A stretch of 64,000 nucleotides of DNA from Ischnura elegans (GCF_921293095.1 NC_060257.1:68952472-69016471), one strand, 5' to 3'. Shown: positions 1 to 11,935, counted from the first letter of the stretch. The notes: generated by a model not told the origin, from the letters alone. A program made the numbers and translations.

Positions 1-591
1 TGTATTGTTACCTAGGCTATACACAAGTTTTATTGAGGTATTCAGCTGTTTTAGTATTTCCGCGATCTGCTTGGTGCCTCGGCGAGAATGAATCCTTTCG
101 AAATAACTATCCAAAAAACATCGAAGCTCATTGTCACCTAGGAGATGGAGCTTCCTGCGGCTTACTCTGTGGTGAGCTCCACCTTCACCGAACCAATCCA
201 ACCTCAGTAAATCGAAAAAAATACTGTCTAGAAGCTCAGCAATGATATTTGGGTGTATGGATGTTGAAAATTTACAATGTTGTTTTCAATACATTATTGC
301 ATGTGATAACATTTTTTCATGGATTATTTTTCATCAAAAATTACATGGCCTCAAGTTAGCAATTTTTCTAAAATCCCCTGTTTTGAATTTTGAACTGAAA
401 ATTAAAGGAATTTAAGCTTCTAATTCATGAATCACTGAGAGAGTGAGTAACCCAAATATTTCCCGTGAAGATTATTTTATTCTCCTTTGAAATTTCAAGC
501 AACTTTTAACTGTTATCAAAAACAATTTATTGACTGTTATTATGCTATGATGTTAACTTTCATCATGCCTTAAATTCTACAAAAAAGTAGC
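1..591. other. no gene recognised
   Basis: AT-rich DNA with no convincing coding exon. A stretch of about 50 bp near 325-375 (containing ttacatggcctcaagtt) recurs in the same orientation near 1315-1365, so part of this interval is repetitive. Nothing else was identified. Confidence 0.5.
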
Positions 592-925
592 GAACTTTTG
601 GTTAGAAAGTACGTCGGAACTTCTACATCTCCGTACTGCCCCGAAGTCAGCCTTAATAGGTAAGTGGAGGGGGGTGTTCGGGCACCAATCGCTTATAAAT
701 AATAAAGATATGCTCAAACGAAGTACCTCATAGCATTTCTTTAGGTCCTTTATTATTCGGAAAAAACTAATTCCCATAACTATCCGTTTGGAAAAATATC
801 TCTATTAATTTAAAGTTTCTGTCGAACCTGGAAATATGGTGAGATTCTAATATAATTTTTTCAGTGTCGCTCCGAAAGATATCTCTTCTCAATTGCTCTG
901 GCAATCTAACTTCTTAATGCTTCAG
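592..925 (-). pseudogene. non-LTR retrotransposon (CR1/L2-like) 3' end, broken
   Basis: On the minus strand this matches the fragment at 6170-6660 almost word for word: the segments around 'tatttccaggt.cgacagaa', 'cggatagttatggga', the FFP/IKD coding segment and the WCPNTP segment occur in the same order. It is the last part of the reverse-transcriptase ORF plus the start of the 3' UTR. The reading frame is shifted several times, so it is dead. The family assignment (CR1/L2-like) rests on the recognisable tail of the better preserved copy and is inference. Confidence 0.6.
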
Positions 926-1383
926 CGTAGTAAAGCGTCATGCATATATGTGAATGAACTGCTTCCCACTCAGAGGTCTCGGGTTTGAGATTCTGCAGAA
1001 GTAATCAGATCCCCCCTTGCGTGTGACGGAGGGGGCACTTCTCGTTCATTGTTTCGTGTGTCACATGCCACGAGCGTTAAAACCGTAGTCTCCATGCTCT
1101 TTCCTTAACGATGTCGTTGTGGAATATAGTCATTCATACTTCTTCTCCCCTTTCTGTGAGAAGTAATTAATGCCTTGCCATGCACAGGGTTCGACGCCCG
1201 GCACGTGGAGTCCCTCCAGTTCATGCGAGCGTCATGAAGGGGACTCTTGATTATTGAATAACAACTGTGAAAACCCATGTCTGAAATAACATAACATATA
1301 AAATATAAAAAGCCTGTTTTTTATAAAATATTACATGGCCTCAAGTTGACAAGTATGCTAAAATCGCTAACATTTGCTAAATT
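926..1383. other. possible tRNA-derived SINE debris
   Basis: Two sites resemble the RNA polymerase III B box: 'gggtttgagattc' near 977 and 'gggttcgacgccc' near 1188. No matching A box at the right distance could be placed with confidence, so only possible SINE remnants are claimed. No coding sequence seen. Confidence 0.25.
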
Positions 1384-1499
1384 CTACTACAAATGTTTCG
1401 ATTGCCTTGCAATTATCGTAAGGCAATTATTGAAAGGCAATCGAAACACAATTATCATAAGCCAATGATTGCAAGACAATCGAAACACGTGTAGTATAG
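1384..1499. repeat. imperfect inverted repeat (hairpin)
   Basis: Arms of about 33 bp (1384-1415 and 1465-1499) are inverted copies of each other with a few mismatches; both include the core 'gtttcgattg.cttgcaat'. The spacer contains a further inverted copy of part of the arm. No gene inside. Probably a small foldback or MITE remnant. Confidence 0.65.
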
Positions 1500-2812
1500 T
1501 TTGTGAAATTAAAATTAAGTGGACAGTACAGTATCTTTGTGCATTACTTAATGTGCTGTTCCACGATTTCTCCTCGGAAAAAGTTGACTTCGTATCTGAA
1601 AGCTGAAAACCCTTCCATATTTAGCTGTAGCTATAAAAAAAAGTATCGATTATATCTAGAATATGAATGAGAATTTGACGGAAGAAATGATTTAATGTTA
1701 GTTACCTGTATGGCATATGACTCACGATAAAAATAATTTTATACACGTAACCACACCTCTATTTGAGTTATTAGTAAATTAATTGTCATATTGTTCGATT
1801 CACGTTAATTTAATGGTAACAGCACTGCCGTTGGTTAATGAAGCCGGAAAAAAATTGAAAATTAAAAGTCTGACGATTGATTTTGCGACATTCTTATATG
1901 TAAGCTTTTTTATTTTTTAAAATTAATATTCGAAAAATCTCTCGCGAAGCATCGTGTCCCTCCAGATAGGAAAAAAGCTAACGTTATCTCTATATATAAG
2001 AGTGGTTATAAGGCTTTATTGTCATATTTAAGCTTTCTAGCTTTAATGAACGTCGTCTGTGACACAAAAACATTTTTGGCAACGTACGCGAAAAGTATCT
2101 GTTTTGGATCACGCAGTCGCTACCCCGCCTCCTTAATGATAGGATAAAGGAAACAGCGTGAGCGAGTGATAGGGCACGCTTGGAAGCACCCACCGCCGTC
2201 TGATAGTGATTTTTTTTCCTTCGTGTTCCTCACCGGAAATCGCAGTGAAGTGGTGTGGGCGAACAGAGGAGTTGAGCAGGTAGTCTCTCTCTCGCTTGCT
2301 TCTGGGTAAAAAGGGGTGAGTGTTGAGTGTTGGTCGCTCTGGTTACGCAAGGGTGCCATCCACGGACTTGTTCCTGGAATCGGAAGGGAGACTCATCGTT
2401 GTGGGTGAAGGGGAGAAGGAGTGCCCCATGTACAAACATCAACATTGCGTTGTGATATTTATTTTGTGGCAGGAATTGAACGGTGTATAAATATATAACA
2501 AGGTATAAATTAATTAATTATCTCATTTATTGCTCTAGGAGTTTAACTTTGTAACATAGAATTTTTTAAAGTGGTGAGCAGTACAATTAACATAGTAAAC
2601 TGGAATTAACATAGTAAAACTGGAAAAGAATAATTTCTTTTTCTAACATAAAAACGAGCATTAAACATACCAAGAAATAAATAACACAACCTTAAAAAAG
2701 GAAATTTAGCTTAACAAATGTAACAAGAACTAGATTACTACTTCTAACACAACAATAGGTATTAATCACATCAATGAGGAGGTAAATGATTATTAAATTA
2801 CATGATCAGTGT
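1500..2812. other. no gene recognised
   Basis: AT-rich except for about 2090-2450, which is GC-richer. Three minus-strand open frames of 67-79 codons overlap there, but none has recognisable protein features. The part from about 2500 to 2812 is probably the 3' UTR of the retrotransposon fragment that ends at 2813 on the minus strand. Confidence 0.4.
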
Positions 2813-3340
2813 TCATGGGTAGCAAGAAAGTAGGTGGGTGGCAATCCTTTTCTTAAATATTTCCAGTGATGCACTGTCTTTTACGTGTTTCGGCAAACCG
2901 TTCCACAGCTTTGAGGCAACAACAGTAAATGACTTCTGAACTGTAGCTGTGCGGAACTGTGGGGCATTCAAAAAACAGGGGTCTTGTCTTGTAACAACAT
3001 TAGTGATTTTGCAACTGGGGAGAAAAAGATCCTTTAAATACAGAGGGCTACCATGTTTAAAGAGATTGAATACAAAACAAGCTATGCTATATTTTCTCCT
3101 TGATTTAAGATCAAACCAGGACAGCTTTTTAAAATAAGGTGTAATATGTTCATCTCGCCGTAAATTAAAGATCAATCTTACACAGGGGTTCAACAGACGT
3201 TGTTGCTTGATATTCAACTCCTCAGTTAAGTCATTGTACACAAGACTACAGTAGTCTAAGTGAGGGAGAATGAGTGCGATGGTATGGGATGCCGAGAAAC
3301 ATACCTTGCTTATGTTCGATTTTTTTGTTACCCCATTGCT
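2813..3340 (-). pseudogene. non-LTR retrotransposon, C-terminal part of reverse transcriptase ORF
   Basis: The minus-strand frame is open through at least 3340 down to the stop at 2813, about 175 codons without an internal stop. It lacks the catalytic palm domain and is a 5'-truncated copy. Readable landmarks in order: a segment with LPHLDYCSLVYND, then QRLLNPCVRLIFNLRRDEHI, then TPYFKKLSWFDLKSRRKY, and near the end LWNGLPKHVKDSASLEIFKK. This is the typical region C-terminal to the polymerase core of Jockey/CR1/I-type LINEs, ending close to the stop. A Met-initiated sub-frame begins at 3241, but the homology runs upstream of it, so that Met is not a real start. There is no sign of host function. 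The LINE clade cannot be settled from this piece. Confidence 0.75.
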
Positions 3341-3471
3341 AATAAATTTCCATCCGACATTTCCGTTCTTTGAATTAATTGGACGTAAGTGTGTATTTCC
3401 TACCCTTTCTTTCCCACTCGGCCATTCTCTTGTAAGTTTAAGTTAATTAAGAAAAAATTGTAAGTTTCCAT

Positions 3472-3661
3472 GATAAAAACTGCAATGGTAATTTCCACAC
3501 ATAAATACGAAACTCAACTACATACCATGGTTTACACATTCTTTGTCATTTTCAAAACAAACAATGAACCACCTTGGCAATGACGTAGAATGTCGAAACC
3601 ATGGTCGGTAGGTAGTTGAGTTCTGTATTTAAGTGTGGAAATTACCATTTGTAGTTTTTAT
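3472..3661. repeat. inverted repeat with Penelope-type end motif
   Basis: Arms of about 52 bp (3472-3524 and 3608-3661) are inverted copies with some mismatches; both contain 'ggtaatttccacac' or its complement. Just inside the right arm, 3573-3605 reads ttggcaatgacg...gtcgaaaccatggtc. It has a short stem (GAC/GTC), then GAAAC and then GGTC. That layout recurs at 8147-8180, 8440-8470, 25580-25618 and 61232-61271, and resembles the degenerate hammerhead motif of Penelope-like element terminal repeats. Read as two head-to-head copies of a terminal repeat. Confidence 0.5.
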
Positions 3662-3799
3662 CAAGGAGACATCGAACTTTCCCAAAGTCAAGCCTGAAAC
3701 GATTTTATACGATTTAAACGAGTTTGTTAGTAAGTTGCCGCCTAAATCTCATGTGCTGGTGACGTCAGTAGTTTTTGAAATATTTTCTCGACCCAATTG

Positions 3800-4040
3800 A
3801 ACTTTTCACTGATGGAAATGATCGCCCAAAAGAGGGTAAAACAACGAACCTCCGGGACCCATGAACAAGACCGAGGAGTAGCTAGGAAGCGGAGCCACGC
3901 TCGAAATGAGTTTGTAACGTCATCAACTACTCTGCGAAAAGGTTATGTTTGTCTTTTTTTCATGGCGGATAGTTCGAGAAACGGAGAAATACGGTTCTCT
4001 TTTCTTTTCAAACTCTATCACAATCCACAATTCAAAATAA
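3800..4040. repeat. uncharacterised dispersed repeat R1, copy 1
   Basis: This interval shares a clear backbone with 23864-24165 and 34472-34645: a 'tt(g)atggaaatgat' start, 'aacgaacc...gggaccca', 'aagcggag', 'catcaact', and in copies 1 and 2 an end rich in 'tatcacaat..acaat'. The 82-codon open frame here is not kept in the other copies, so it is not a gene. No terminal inverted repeat or polymerase III box was seen. Element class unknown. Confidence 0.5.
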
Positions 4041-6169
4041 TTTGATTAATGAGCCTTATGTACCTATACATGCTTGTTCTAATGTTGTAAATCACAAAAA
4101 TTAGTAATAATTTTTAACTCGGCATTTCATTTTGCGCATATTTTTCCGCAGCCACCTTATATTTCTCACTTGGGTCCCCATGGGTAAAGGATTTGAAAAT
4201 CGACCGCCCCTTATGATTTCCTGCTCCATAAGTGTGTAAGATCGCATGTTGCGTTTCGCTAGACACGAACACGATTCAGAAAACCCATATCCCAGTTCAC
4301 ACCTCAGAAAGACTATCGCGATCCGACGTTCCACAAATATCGCGTCATGATATAGATGGATCCCCGGAGAATAGCGATGAAGTGGTATGGAGAGGGTCAA
4401 ATGTTTTCCCGCGCAGTGTGGAACGTTTTGTCTTTAGTTACTACTTAAATTGGGGCGAGATTTGACTATTTTTTCCTTTTTTCATACAAAGATAATGTGC
4501 TGGGTATAAATTAGGTATATTTTGATAATTATTTTACAGAATGCAGTTTTTACCTTGTATCAGAACTCGAGGTTTAAGCCCTACGTTTATTAAAATGGAT
4601 GCAAATCTAATTAAAAATTTCGATTTTGGATTGAGTGAGGTTATGAGTGTCCTGTTCAGAGTATATTTCGTGAGCTTATTATTGTATCGATTAATTAGTG
4701 CTCTTAGGCCGTGCTGTTGTCGAATAAAATTCATTCACCATGGCTTTAAGAGGGCAAGCTAACGGGTTGAGTTTATGAAGGGTAGAAAAGATGGCAATGA
4801 AGGTAATCAATGTGAAGTAGAACAATAAATATACGGGGAAAAAACAAAAAGTCGATCTCTTTCGCACAGTAAGCTTTTTTATGACTTGAGGAACGATAAG
4901 ATGTAAATTTAATGATAAATTCGATATGAGGCACTTTAGAAAGTTCTAATATCAACGAAACATGTAGCGCGTAATAATAAAAATCGTGGCAATATTGGGA
5001 AATGTCTAATTTAATTAATATTGGAATTTTATGAGTAAACTTGAGGCATGAATCATTGAAAGAATTTACTTCCTAAAATTTTATGTGGCACGTCTCGTGT
5101 CATTACAAAAATATGCTGTAATGTATACCTTAGTTAGAGCGGTATCGTATTTTTTATGGATTATCAATTCTCGGGAAACCATCTAATTTTACCTTTTAAT
5201 TATAAGCATGTACTTCAACGAAAAGATTCAATTACTCATTTATAATCAAAAGTATTGTGATTCAAATTGCTTCACTGAATTGCTTACGTCTGCATTCTTT
5301 CTCGTAAAATGAAGCGAAACGGGAACTAGTACCCAACTTGTTCACAAATGCATGAGCGATCGCATGTGAAGTACAACAAACAACTTTTCTCGTATCCATT
5401 CATCCGCGTAACTCGGTGTAGCAGTACCTACTATATCGTAAAATTAATTCTGGCTGAGTTTAATCGAATTCCAAGGTGGTATTGTTTTTCTAACGACCTA
5501 ACCAGCATTTTAGAAAGTACAACTTACATTTCACTCGGATTAACTCGTTTAAAAAAATGGATACAGCTCTTACGAAATGTTAACCAGAGGCATTATTCGG
5601 TGTTGGACAAATTTTGACCAAGTTTAAAAAATGGCATGGAGATTATTCCTCAAATTTTCATTGAATATTCCATTATTTATTTATCATAAAAATATGGCAA
5701 GTGTGTCAATAAATCAAGAAATGTCATTTAATTTTGAGGTACCTACGTTTAATTTTTATAGCGTTTTATCATGAAGTTTGCAGGTTTTTAGATAATTTGT
5801 CTAAACCCTTTAGTCAGAAAGCCCATTTTTCCGCCCTAAGACGTTAGTATATTGAGAAATGTGTATTCGTATGTTTTTATTGTCCTGAAAATGACAAAAA
5901 AAAACTATATTTAATGGCACCGCCTTAATAGAACACATGTCAACATTTATAAATATTCCATGTAGTAAATTTTATTCCAGAGAAAGTACTGCGACGAATT
6001 TTCCACGAACATTATCATCATTATAAGTCAACAATATGAAGATTTGTTTAAATCAGCACTCTACTTCGCTCTCCTGCTACCTAACATTTTCCTATTTTCG
6101 TATTTATTCTCTTTATGTCCTTCGTAACTGTGGGAAATTTTTCGAATGAGAAAGTAAAAGAAAGGTGCT
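4041..6169. other. no gene recognised
   Basis: About 2.1 kb of AT-rich DNA. Open frames on both strands near 4101-4465, 4534-4762 and 5348-5617 are mutually overlapping, have no family features and no splice-site support. Nothing supported. Confidence 0.45.
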
Positions 6170-6660
6170 ATTTCGCACTCGTCCGACCGACCTTTAATAC
6201 ACAGCGAGCGTATATGACGCGATGCAGAAAGACATAATCCGCGAACTGAATAAAATACAAAGGAAGGCTGCGCGGTTCGTCAAAAACTGCTACGGGCGTA
6301 AAGACAGCGTTACCTAGAAATTAAGAAAATTAGGCTGGTAGCCGCTGGAGACTCGGAGGCTGCGCGCTAGGCTTAGATTGCTTGAACAATTGAGAATGGG
6401 TATCTTACAGAGCGACACGGAGAACATAATATTAGAGCCCCACTATATTTCCAGGTCCGACAGAAGCGATAAATTGAGAGAGATGTTTTGCCGAACGGAT
6501 AGTTATGGGAATTTGTTTTTCCCCCGAACCATAAAGGACTTTAATAAACGCTAGTCCCAACTTCGTTAGAGCACTTCATCTTTTTTAGCTGTAAACGGCT
6601 GGTGTCCTAACACCCCCTTCCACACGCCTTTTAGGCGGCTTGCGGGGTATTATGTAGATC
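6170..6660 (+). pseudogene. non-LTR retrotransposon (CR1/L2-like) C-terminal RT fragment
   Basis: From 6213 to the stop at 6552-6554 the frame reads as the C-terminal tail of a LINE reverse transcriptase. In order: KDIIRELNKIQRKAARFVKN, then KLGW, PLETRRLRARLRLLEQ, then the hallmark FFPRTIKDFN just before the end. Two in-frame stops interrupt it (6316-6318 and 6340-6342, the latter right after KLGW), and a frameshift near 6212 separates it from an upstream ALVRPTF segment. The 3' UTR holds WCPNTP-encoding sequence and ends near gtattatgtagatc. The same element lies inverted at 592-925. Dead copy. Confidence 0.8.
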
Positions 6661-6734
6661 AATGCCTGCTCTACCTGTTCTATGTAATTTATTCTGGGAC
6701 TTTCTTTGTCTTTTCTCTCTTGCTTGTCCTTCGA

Positions 6735-6960
6735 CGATTGTTTTCATCATGCCTCATGATTTGGCTGATTATGTCGTTCCGCATTTTTTTACTGGATTTT
6801 AATAAGACCTTCCTTTCCTCCCGCTCTTCTTAGAACTTTCTCAGTGCTCACCTGGTCCATCCATTTTATCTCCATCATTCTTAGGTAGCACCGCATTTGG
6901 AATGCTTCCACTCATAATTCTATATTGCAGTCATCTTCCATGCCTCACTTACATCGAGAA
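6735..6960 (-). pseudogene. non-LTR retrotransposon fragment, post-RT region
   Basis: On the minus strand a frame reads VEAFQMRCYLRMMEIKWMDQ then VSTEKVLRRAGGKEGLIKIQ and then a stop; after a +1 shift it continues MRNDIISQIMRHDENNRRR. This is the familiar region downstream of the polymerase core in one LINE lineage (consensus-like EAFEMWCYRRMLKI.W.D). A sister copy is at 15590-15722 on the same strand. Frameshifted and truncated. Confidence 0.65.
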
Positions 6961-6996
6961 ATACGCTATATATCTGCAGGCTATGTTTGTTTGATG

Positions 6997-7230
6997 CAGG
7001 GGGAGCTTGGGAGGGCGACCACCCCAGGCAACGGAGATTCCGGGAAAATTTTTGAAAGATGACATGCCTGGAAATACATTTCACATCATTTTTTCACTTA
7101 AAATTTAACTTAAAGCAGATTCAGTTATTATATGTCAAAACTAGACAATAGCTTTAAATATTTTTTTGTTTCTCTGAGGCTTTGGGGGGGATCTATTCCC
7201 CTCCCCCTCCCCCCCATGTTTACGCCACTG
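6997..7230. mobile_element. probable hAT-type MITE without recognisable target duplication
   Basis: Starts with cagggggagct and ends with tttacgccactg, the CAG...CTG termini seen in the other hAT-type MITEs of this window, with C/G runs near each end. Flanking 8-mers (gtttgatg and atcgttgc) do not match, so insertion boundaries are uncertain. Non-coding. Confidence 0.4.
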
Positions 7231-8065
7231 ATCGTTGCCATTAACGATGAACATGCTCTATGAAATTTTAATCCCACTCCACCCAATCGTGTAATCTTTT
7301 ACCCCATTGTTATTAGACTGGCCAAAGTTACCCTAATTCAAGATGACTGTGGCCGAAAATCTTTGAAAAAACTCCTGGTTATTAAAATAGTTGTGAGATT
7401 CAGAAACAGCCTTAAATTGAAGGTACAAGATCTGCCAATAATTTTAACCACTTTATACATATCGTTTATTATTTTTTTAATTGGATAAGTTTGTTTGTTT
7501 CCAATACATCATGAAAAGTTGAGATAAAGGTATTCTAATTGGCAGTACCTAATTCTTGGATTACCTCCTAAGTATACATTTCAATGGGCGACGAAAGGGG
7601 GTCGAGTTTCGAGGAAGGGTGTTACTGTATTTGTGAGATTAGGAACGGGGTGATTTACTGAGGAGGGTTATCTTAGTTACAATGGTAATGAGGGAAGTGA
7701 TTCATATTGACGTAAATTGTATATGGATGGGAGGTGGGGTAATGTGCAGGAGGGGACTGGAATGGGAACATATGATCGTTACACAATTTAAAATCATCGG
7801 TAGGTCTAAATTTATGAGCGTGGAAATAATACTAAGTGGTTTCATTATGTTAAATATAACAAATAATTTTGAAAAAAAAATTGAAGAATATCTAAAAGCC
7901 ATTTCACTACGCATATCAGACCTAAGATGCATTATCGTTACGAGGTATTGCTTACCATCAAAGCATCGCGGTAAGTGATTAAATGCTCCCCAACACAACG
8001 ACCTCAATCCGCCCCTACCTATATGATAACTGCAGTGGAATGCAAAGTCTTTCAACATTATCCGG
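7231..8065. other. no gene recognised
   Basis: Overlapping open frames on both strands at 7682-8058 (98 and 118 codons) are antisense shadows of each other. They have no domain features. Nothing else seen. Confidence 0.4.
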
Positions 8066-8239
8066 TGATAGATTCAAAATAAAACTTTGTTGTATTTCAC
8101 ACAGATTTATTAAAGGGCTCGAAAAGTTTCAACCTTTTCTGGTCAAGACCTCTTGATAATGACCAGGAAAGGTTGAAACCAGTCTAGTCTTTTAATAAAT
8201 CTGTTTGGAATACAACAGAATTTAATTTTGAATCTATCA
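8066..8239. repeat. large inverted repeat with Penelope-type end motif
   Basis: Arms of about 80 bp (8066-8145 and 8160-8239) with several mismatches; both ends read tgatagattcaaaat or its complement. In the right half, 8150-8180 reads cttgataatgacc, aggaaa, ggttgaaacc: a short stem followed by GAAAC, as in the other hammerhead-like sites. The structure fits two terminal repeats of a Penelope-like element joined head to head. No ORF. Confidence 0.55.
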
Positions 8240-8388
8240 TGTCAAGGTTTCACCAAGATATCTCGCAAATCATTGATTTCATTATCCGATATACTAAAAG
8301 TATTATTATTACACGTACGGATTTAAATTAATTATGAAATACACTTTGTTTCCTCCACAAGTTTATAAAAAAATCTATTTTCTTTCCA

Positions 8389-8469
8389 GTTTCGGCTATT
8401 ACACCATTATCAAATATTTTGGTATATTATACGTACCGAAATATTTGATAATGGTGTAATAGCCGAAAC
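8389..8469. repeat. inverted repeat with Penelope-type end motif
   Basis: Arms of 35 bp (8389-8423 and 8435-8469) with a single mismatch and an 11-bp spacer. Each arm contains ttgataatggtg..., ending in gccgaaac. Same general layout as 3472-3661 and 8066-8239, but with different stem sequence. Confidence 0.6.
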
Positions 8470-8817
8470 CACGTACAAGCTTCAAGTTTCGATTTAATTT
8501 ATACGTGAGGAATAGCTGTGGAACCAGGGTTCAACGACCAACCTACCTGGGTCTCAGTAATGCATTTTCACACATCGTAAAAATATTACGGTCGCCGTTC
8601 ATCCCTTGCGGTGGAATCGTATTAACCTTCACCCAGTTCGCTCAGTCATTGGGCCGGACTAATATTTGATGAGATGATATCACTCGTTTTCGGGTGAGCA
8701 AGCCCAGAAGAATACCCCTTCAATAAATGTTTCCCTCAGGCGCCCAAAGAGGGCGCTGTGGGCGGTCAAAATAACACATCGGTGGCGTTGGGATAGGAAA
8801 GTCTCTGGCTGCACGCT
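8470..8817. other. no gene recognised
   Basis: Unique-looking DNA without recognisable feature. Confidence 0.4.
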
Positions 8818-8975
8818 GCCCGTAATTAGTGGACCAAGGCAATTAAGAGCAAGAGGGGATCTAAGATCGTCCCTCAGGTCACTCCGGCGCAATCCTTGCC
8901 GTAGAAGTTTCCGGCCGTTGAAATGCGTGTCACTGGTGCAGGGGTGTAGTTTCCCAGAGATTAATTAGAACGAAG
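8818..8975. repeat. uncharacterised dispersed repeat R2, copy 1
   Basis: Matches 11775-11935 in the same orientation across about 155 bp. Shared landmarks are 'agtggacca', 'aaggcaattaa', 'aagatcgtc', 'caggtcactccgg', 'ccgttg.aatgcgtg' and 'gagattaat'. Non-coding; element class unknown. Confidence 0.6.
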
Positions 8976-10015
8976 ATTCGTTGAATGCGTTGACCCTTTG
9001 AGGACCAAACTAGCTTGCCAACTGATTTTTATTATTTCTTTGCATATCCTATTTATTTCACAACTAAGAATTGTTAAACTTAAAGATATTATGATAGAAA
9101 ACCCGGACAAAAATTTTTGAAAGCGTTTTTAAGCCTGTTCCCAAATAGGAACACGCTACAAAATTTTGTTATAACTTTAAAAATAAATGTACACTTGACC
9201 AAAAAACTAAGTTGAACTATGTAATATTCATTGATCTTTCGAATAAATGAGCGTTTGTTACTGGAAAGGGAGTGTAGGAAAAAATATCGAATAAACCGCA
9301 TACTAACTACAGTGGTGATGAAAATAACCAATTTTGAAGTGTATAATTAAGGACCAATGTATACCCAAGTCATGCAATTCACTTTAAAAAATACTTCCAT
9401 ACTTTATTTACATAATAAAAGTTATAAAAGTAATCACGGATACGAAATATAATTTTCGCGAATTTTTATATATCTGTTCCCAAATGGGGACATTAGACTG
9501 TAAACAGTTAAGGAGGATACCCGGTTCAAGTGTAATAACGTGTTCACTATACTTTTATGGGGTGTTTTAGTTGGAATCTCCAGTACTTCAGGAAGTGGTA
9601 GGAGCGACAATATTAAGTATTTTTGCCCTGTAAACATGGGGTTGCTACTCCTTAGTTACTGGGCTATGGCAACGCAAACATTTTGTTGGATGAACTGTAC
9701 AGCTATTATAAAGACCCTGAATTACGTTTTTCAGTGATGGAAGGCATCTAAAACTTGTAACGATTGTGCTTGCGATATGTTTCGATCATTTTATTCTATC
9801 CACAAAGATAATGGTGGCTTATTTTTGCAATGGACTCCGCATAATCGTAGGTATTTCAACATTCAAAGGCGAATATCTTACGATAAAAGCTTTATTTTCA
9901 GACGAACCAGAACAATTTTCATAACTAAATTTTAGGAAAATTTATTATATTTATTGAAGTAAACATTATTTCTCCATCATCATTTGAACGGATGATATGG
10001 AAACTTAAGTGATGT
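8976..10015. other. no gene recognised
   Basis: AT-rich. The phrase 'ctgttcccaaat.ggga' occurs near 9138 and again near 9475, hinting at a decayed repeat. The open frames at 9089-9331, 9434-9637 and 9540-9737 show no protein signature. Confidence 0.4.
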
Positions 10016-10238
10016 CATAGGCCTATCCAAAGGGGGGGGGGCGCACGGCGGCACGTGCCACCCCCCCCCAGTCCCTCAAAAATATGCGAGATTTTTAATA
10101 TGGTCCCATTATCATTGCGTTCGTTTTGTATTACGAGATATCCTTGTGCCCCCCCCCCCCCCCCCAAGAAAAAAATCCTGGATACGGCCTTGCTTGTGCC
10201 CCCCCCCCCCCCAGAAAGAAATCCTGGATCCGCCCCTG
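10016..10238 (+). mobile_element. hAT-type MITE, family G (poly-C), copy 1
   Basis: Ends in ggatccgcccctg and begins with its degraded complement (cataggcctatcc). Flanked by an 8-bp target duplication, agtgatgt at 10008-10015 and agtaatgt at 10239-10246 (one mismatch), which is the hAT signature. Internal body shared with 37310-37464 and 51997-52210: 'catt(a)tcattgcgttcgttttgtattacgag'. The 3' unit 'cttgtgccccc..aatcctggat' is present twice in tandem here and in the copy at 51997. Non-coding; needs a transposase in trans. Confidence 0.8.
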
Positions 10239-10342
10239 AGTAATGTCATGACCGTTATGCAGCATTCCTAGCCTGGGGGGAGAGTTGTAATTTTCAACAG
10301 TTACCGAGGCTACGAAATGGAAACTCGACACCGAGGTGAATA

Positions 10343-11014
10343 ATAGGGTGGTTTCCTTTTATTTTTTTAATGCCTAAATGGAAAGATTATTACTCCTGGA
10401 GTACGTATTTCACGCTTTTAGATTTTTTTTATGACGATATATATTTTTCGCAATTAAACGAAAAGTGAAAAATTTCAAGCGCGCGAAAACGCGACGGCTA
10501 AGTAGGAATGATGGGAAAAAACCCTTGTGACGTATTTCTGGTTCCCCCTGCCGCCTTGTGAGGTGACCTTGGGGCGAGGCTTGAGCGCTGATACGACGCA
10601 GGCTGCTAGCAGGTAGCTGAGTACCCTGCTGGCTGGTAGTGCTTGGCTTAAATAAGGATTATTAATACCTTATCAAACGAAGAAAACTTTCCGACCTTAG
10701 CCAGTTTTAATAGTTGATTATTAAGACATGTTTCCCTGAGCTCTGTGCCTCATGCATGCATTGGTAACCTCAGACGATGTAAAACTGCAATCTATTCGTA
10801 TAGAAACTAGGTCCCTGTGACGTCACGTGGAGTGGAATCGCACGGGCGCCAATCTGGCCTTTTTCAAATGAGGTTAAAATTGACCGTTGGCATTCGTCTA
10901 AACTGGGATTTCTAAAACCAAATAATTTGTATATTATGAATATACCTACTAATGGTGGGTAAGGAATCGCAATCAATGTATTTCGCTTTCTTTGATGAAG
11001 GAAACTACCCTATT
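10343..11014 (+). mobile_element. 672-bp terminal-inverted-repeat element, copy A
   Basis: Begins aatagggtggtttcctt and ends aaggaaactaccctatt, which are inverted complements. The whole length matches, in reverse, the copy at 22537-23433 once an insertion there is removed. No open frame encodes a transposase, so it is non-autonomous. The target duplication cannot be read safely because the AT-rich ends merge with the flanks, so superfamily is left open. This copy shows the pre-insertion state of the site that was hit in copy B (ccttagccagttttaatag near 10697-10715). Confidence 0.8.
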
Positions 11015-11774
11015 GAAGCTGAATGAATTCTCCGTAATGTTAGTGTTTCATTCAATACAGACGTCAATCACAGTATGGGAACGATAGCTTTGAGCGAGTA
11101 TTTTCTATTGAACTTCCTCGTTCATGAAATCCTCAATCATATAATGAATTGTAAACACTGAACTTAATAACAATGGAATGATCAAACATCACCCTCGGGT
11201 GAAGCCATAAATCTGCGCGTCTGGATATCTGGAGTAGGACCTCTAGAATTGCGCTCCATTAAATTACATGAAAATAATCCTACTTTCAATTTTTTTAAAT
11301 TTTGACGAGATTGCGACTGTGAATAGAAATTATCCCCATCCCAAGCGCTCAATCCAGTTAATTGTGTACATAGATGCATCTGACACCCTTTTCAAGTACT
11401 ATAAATTTATATTAATGCCAAGCTAAGTCATTGTGAATGGGGCTTATTCCAGTCCATCCATCTAATGAGACTTGTTAATTCATTTCGGTTACGTTTGCGA
11501 GTTTTACTTTTCACCCAGAAGAGAATGATGTTTTTAATAAAAAAATGTGCAGCGACAAAGATGATTTCACGCTCTTTTTTTGCTTAATAATATCAGTCAT
11601 AACAGGTCGATAACTTTTATAAATTTAAGTAAAAAGTAATGGTATTTCTGAAGTGGCATATTCTTGGTGAAATCCAACCCCTGCCTCTCTTATGTAAGCT
11701 CAATCATCATTGTTATAGTATCTTTTCAAATACCATAGAGGTAGCTTGCAGGGTATCATATACTTACACATGTT
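11015..11774. other. no gene recognised
   Basis: AT-rich; small open frames at 11182-11379 and 11639-11830 lack any signature. Confidence 0.4.
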
Positions 11775-11935
11775 CTCATAACAAGTGGACCATTAAGGCA
11801 ATTAAAGGTGGCAGATCCAAGATCGTCTAGCAGGTCACTCCGGCCAGAGCACAATACTTTCGTGGATGTTTCCAGCCGTTGGAATGCGTGCCACTGTTCT
11901 TAAAGTGTATTCCCCGAGATTAATAGGAGCAGAGC
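11775..11935. repeat. uncharacterised dispersed repeat R2, copy 2
   Basis: Second copy of the repeat at 8818-8975, same strand, with substitutions and small indels throughout. Non-coding. Confidence 0.6.

Noticed and set aside
7682..8058. Opposed 98- and 118-codon frames
   Set aside because: Mutual shadows; no splice or domain support.
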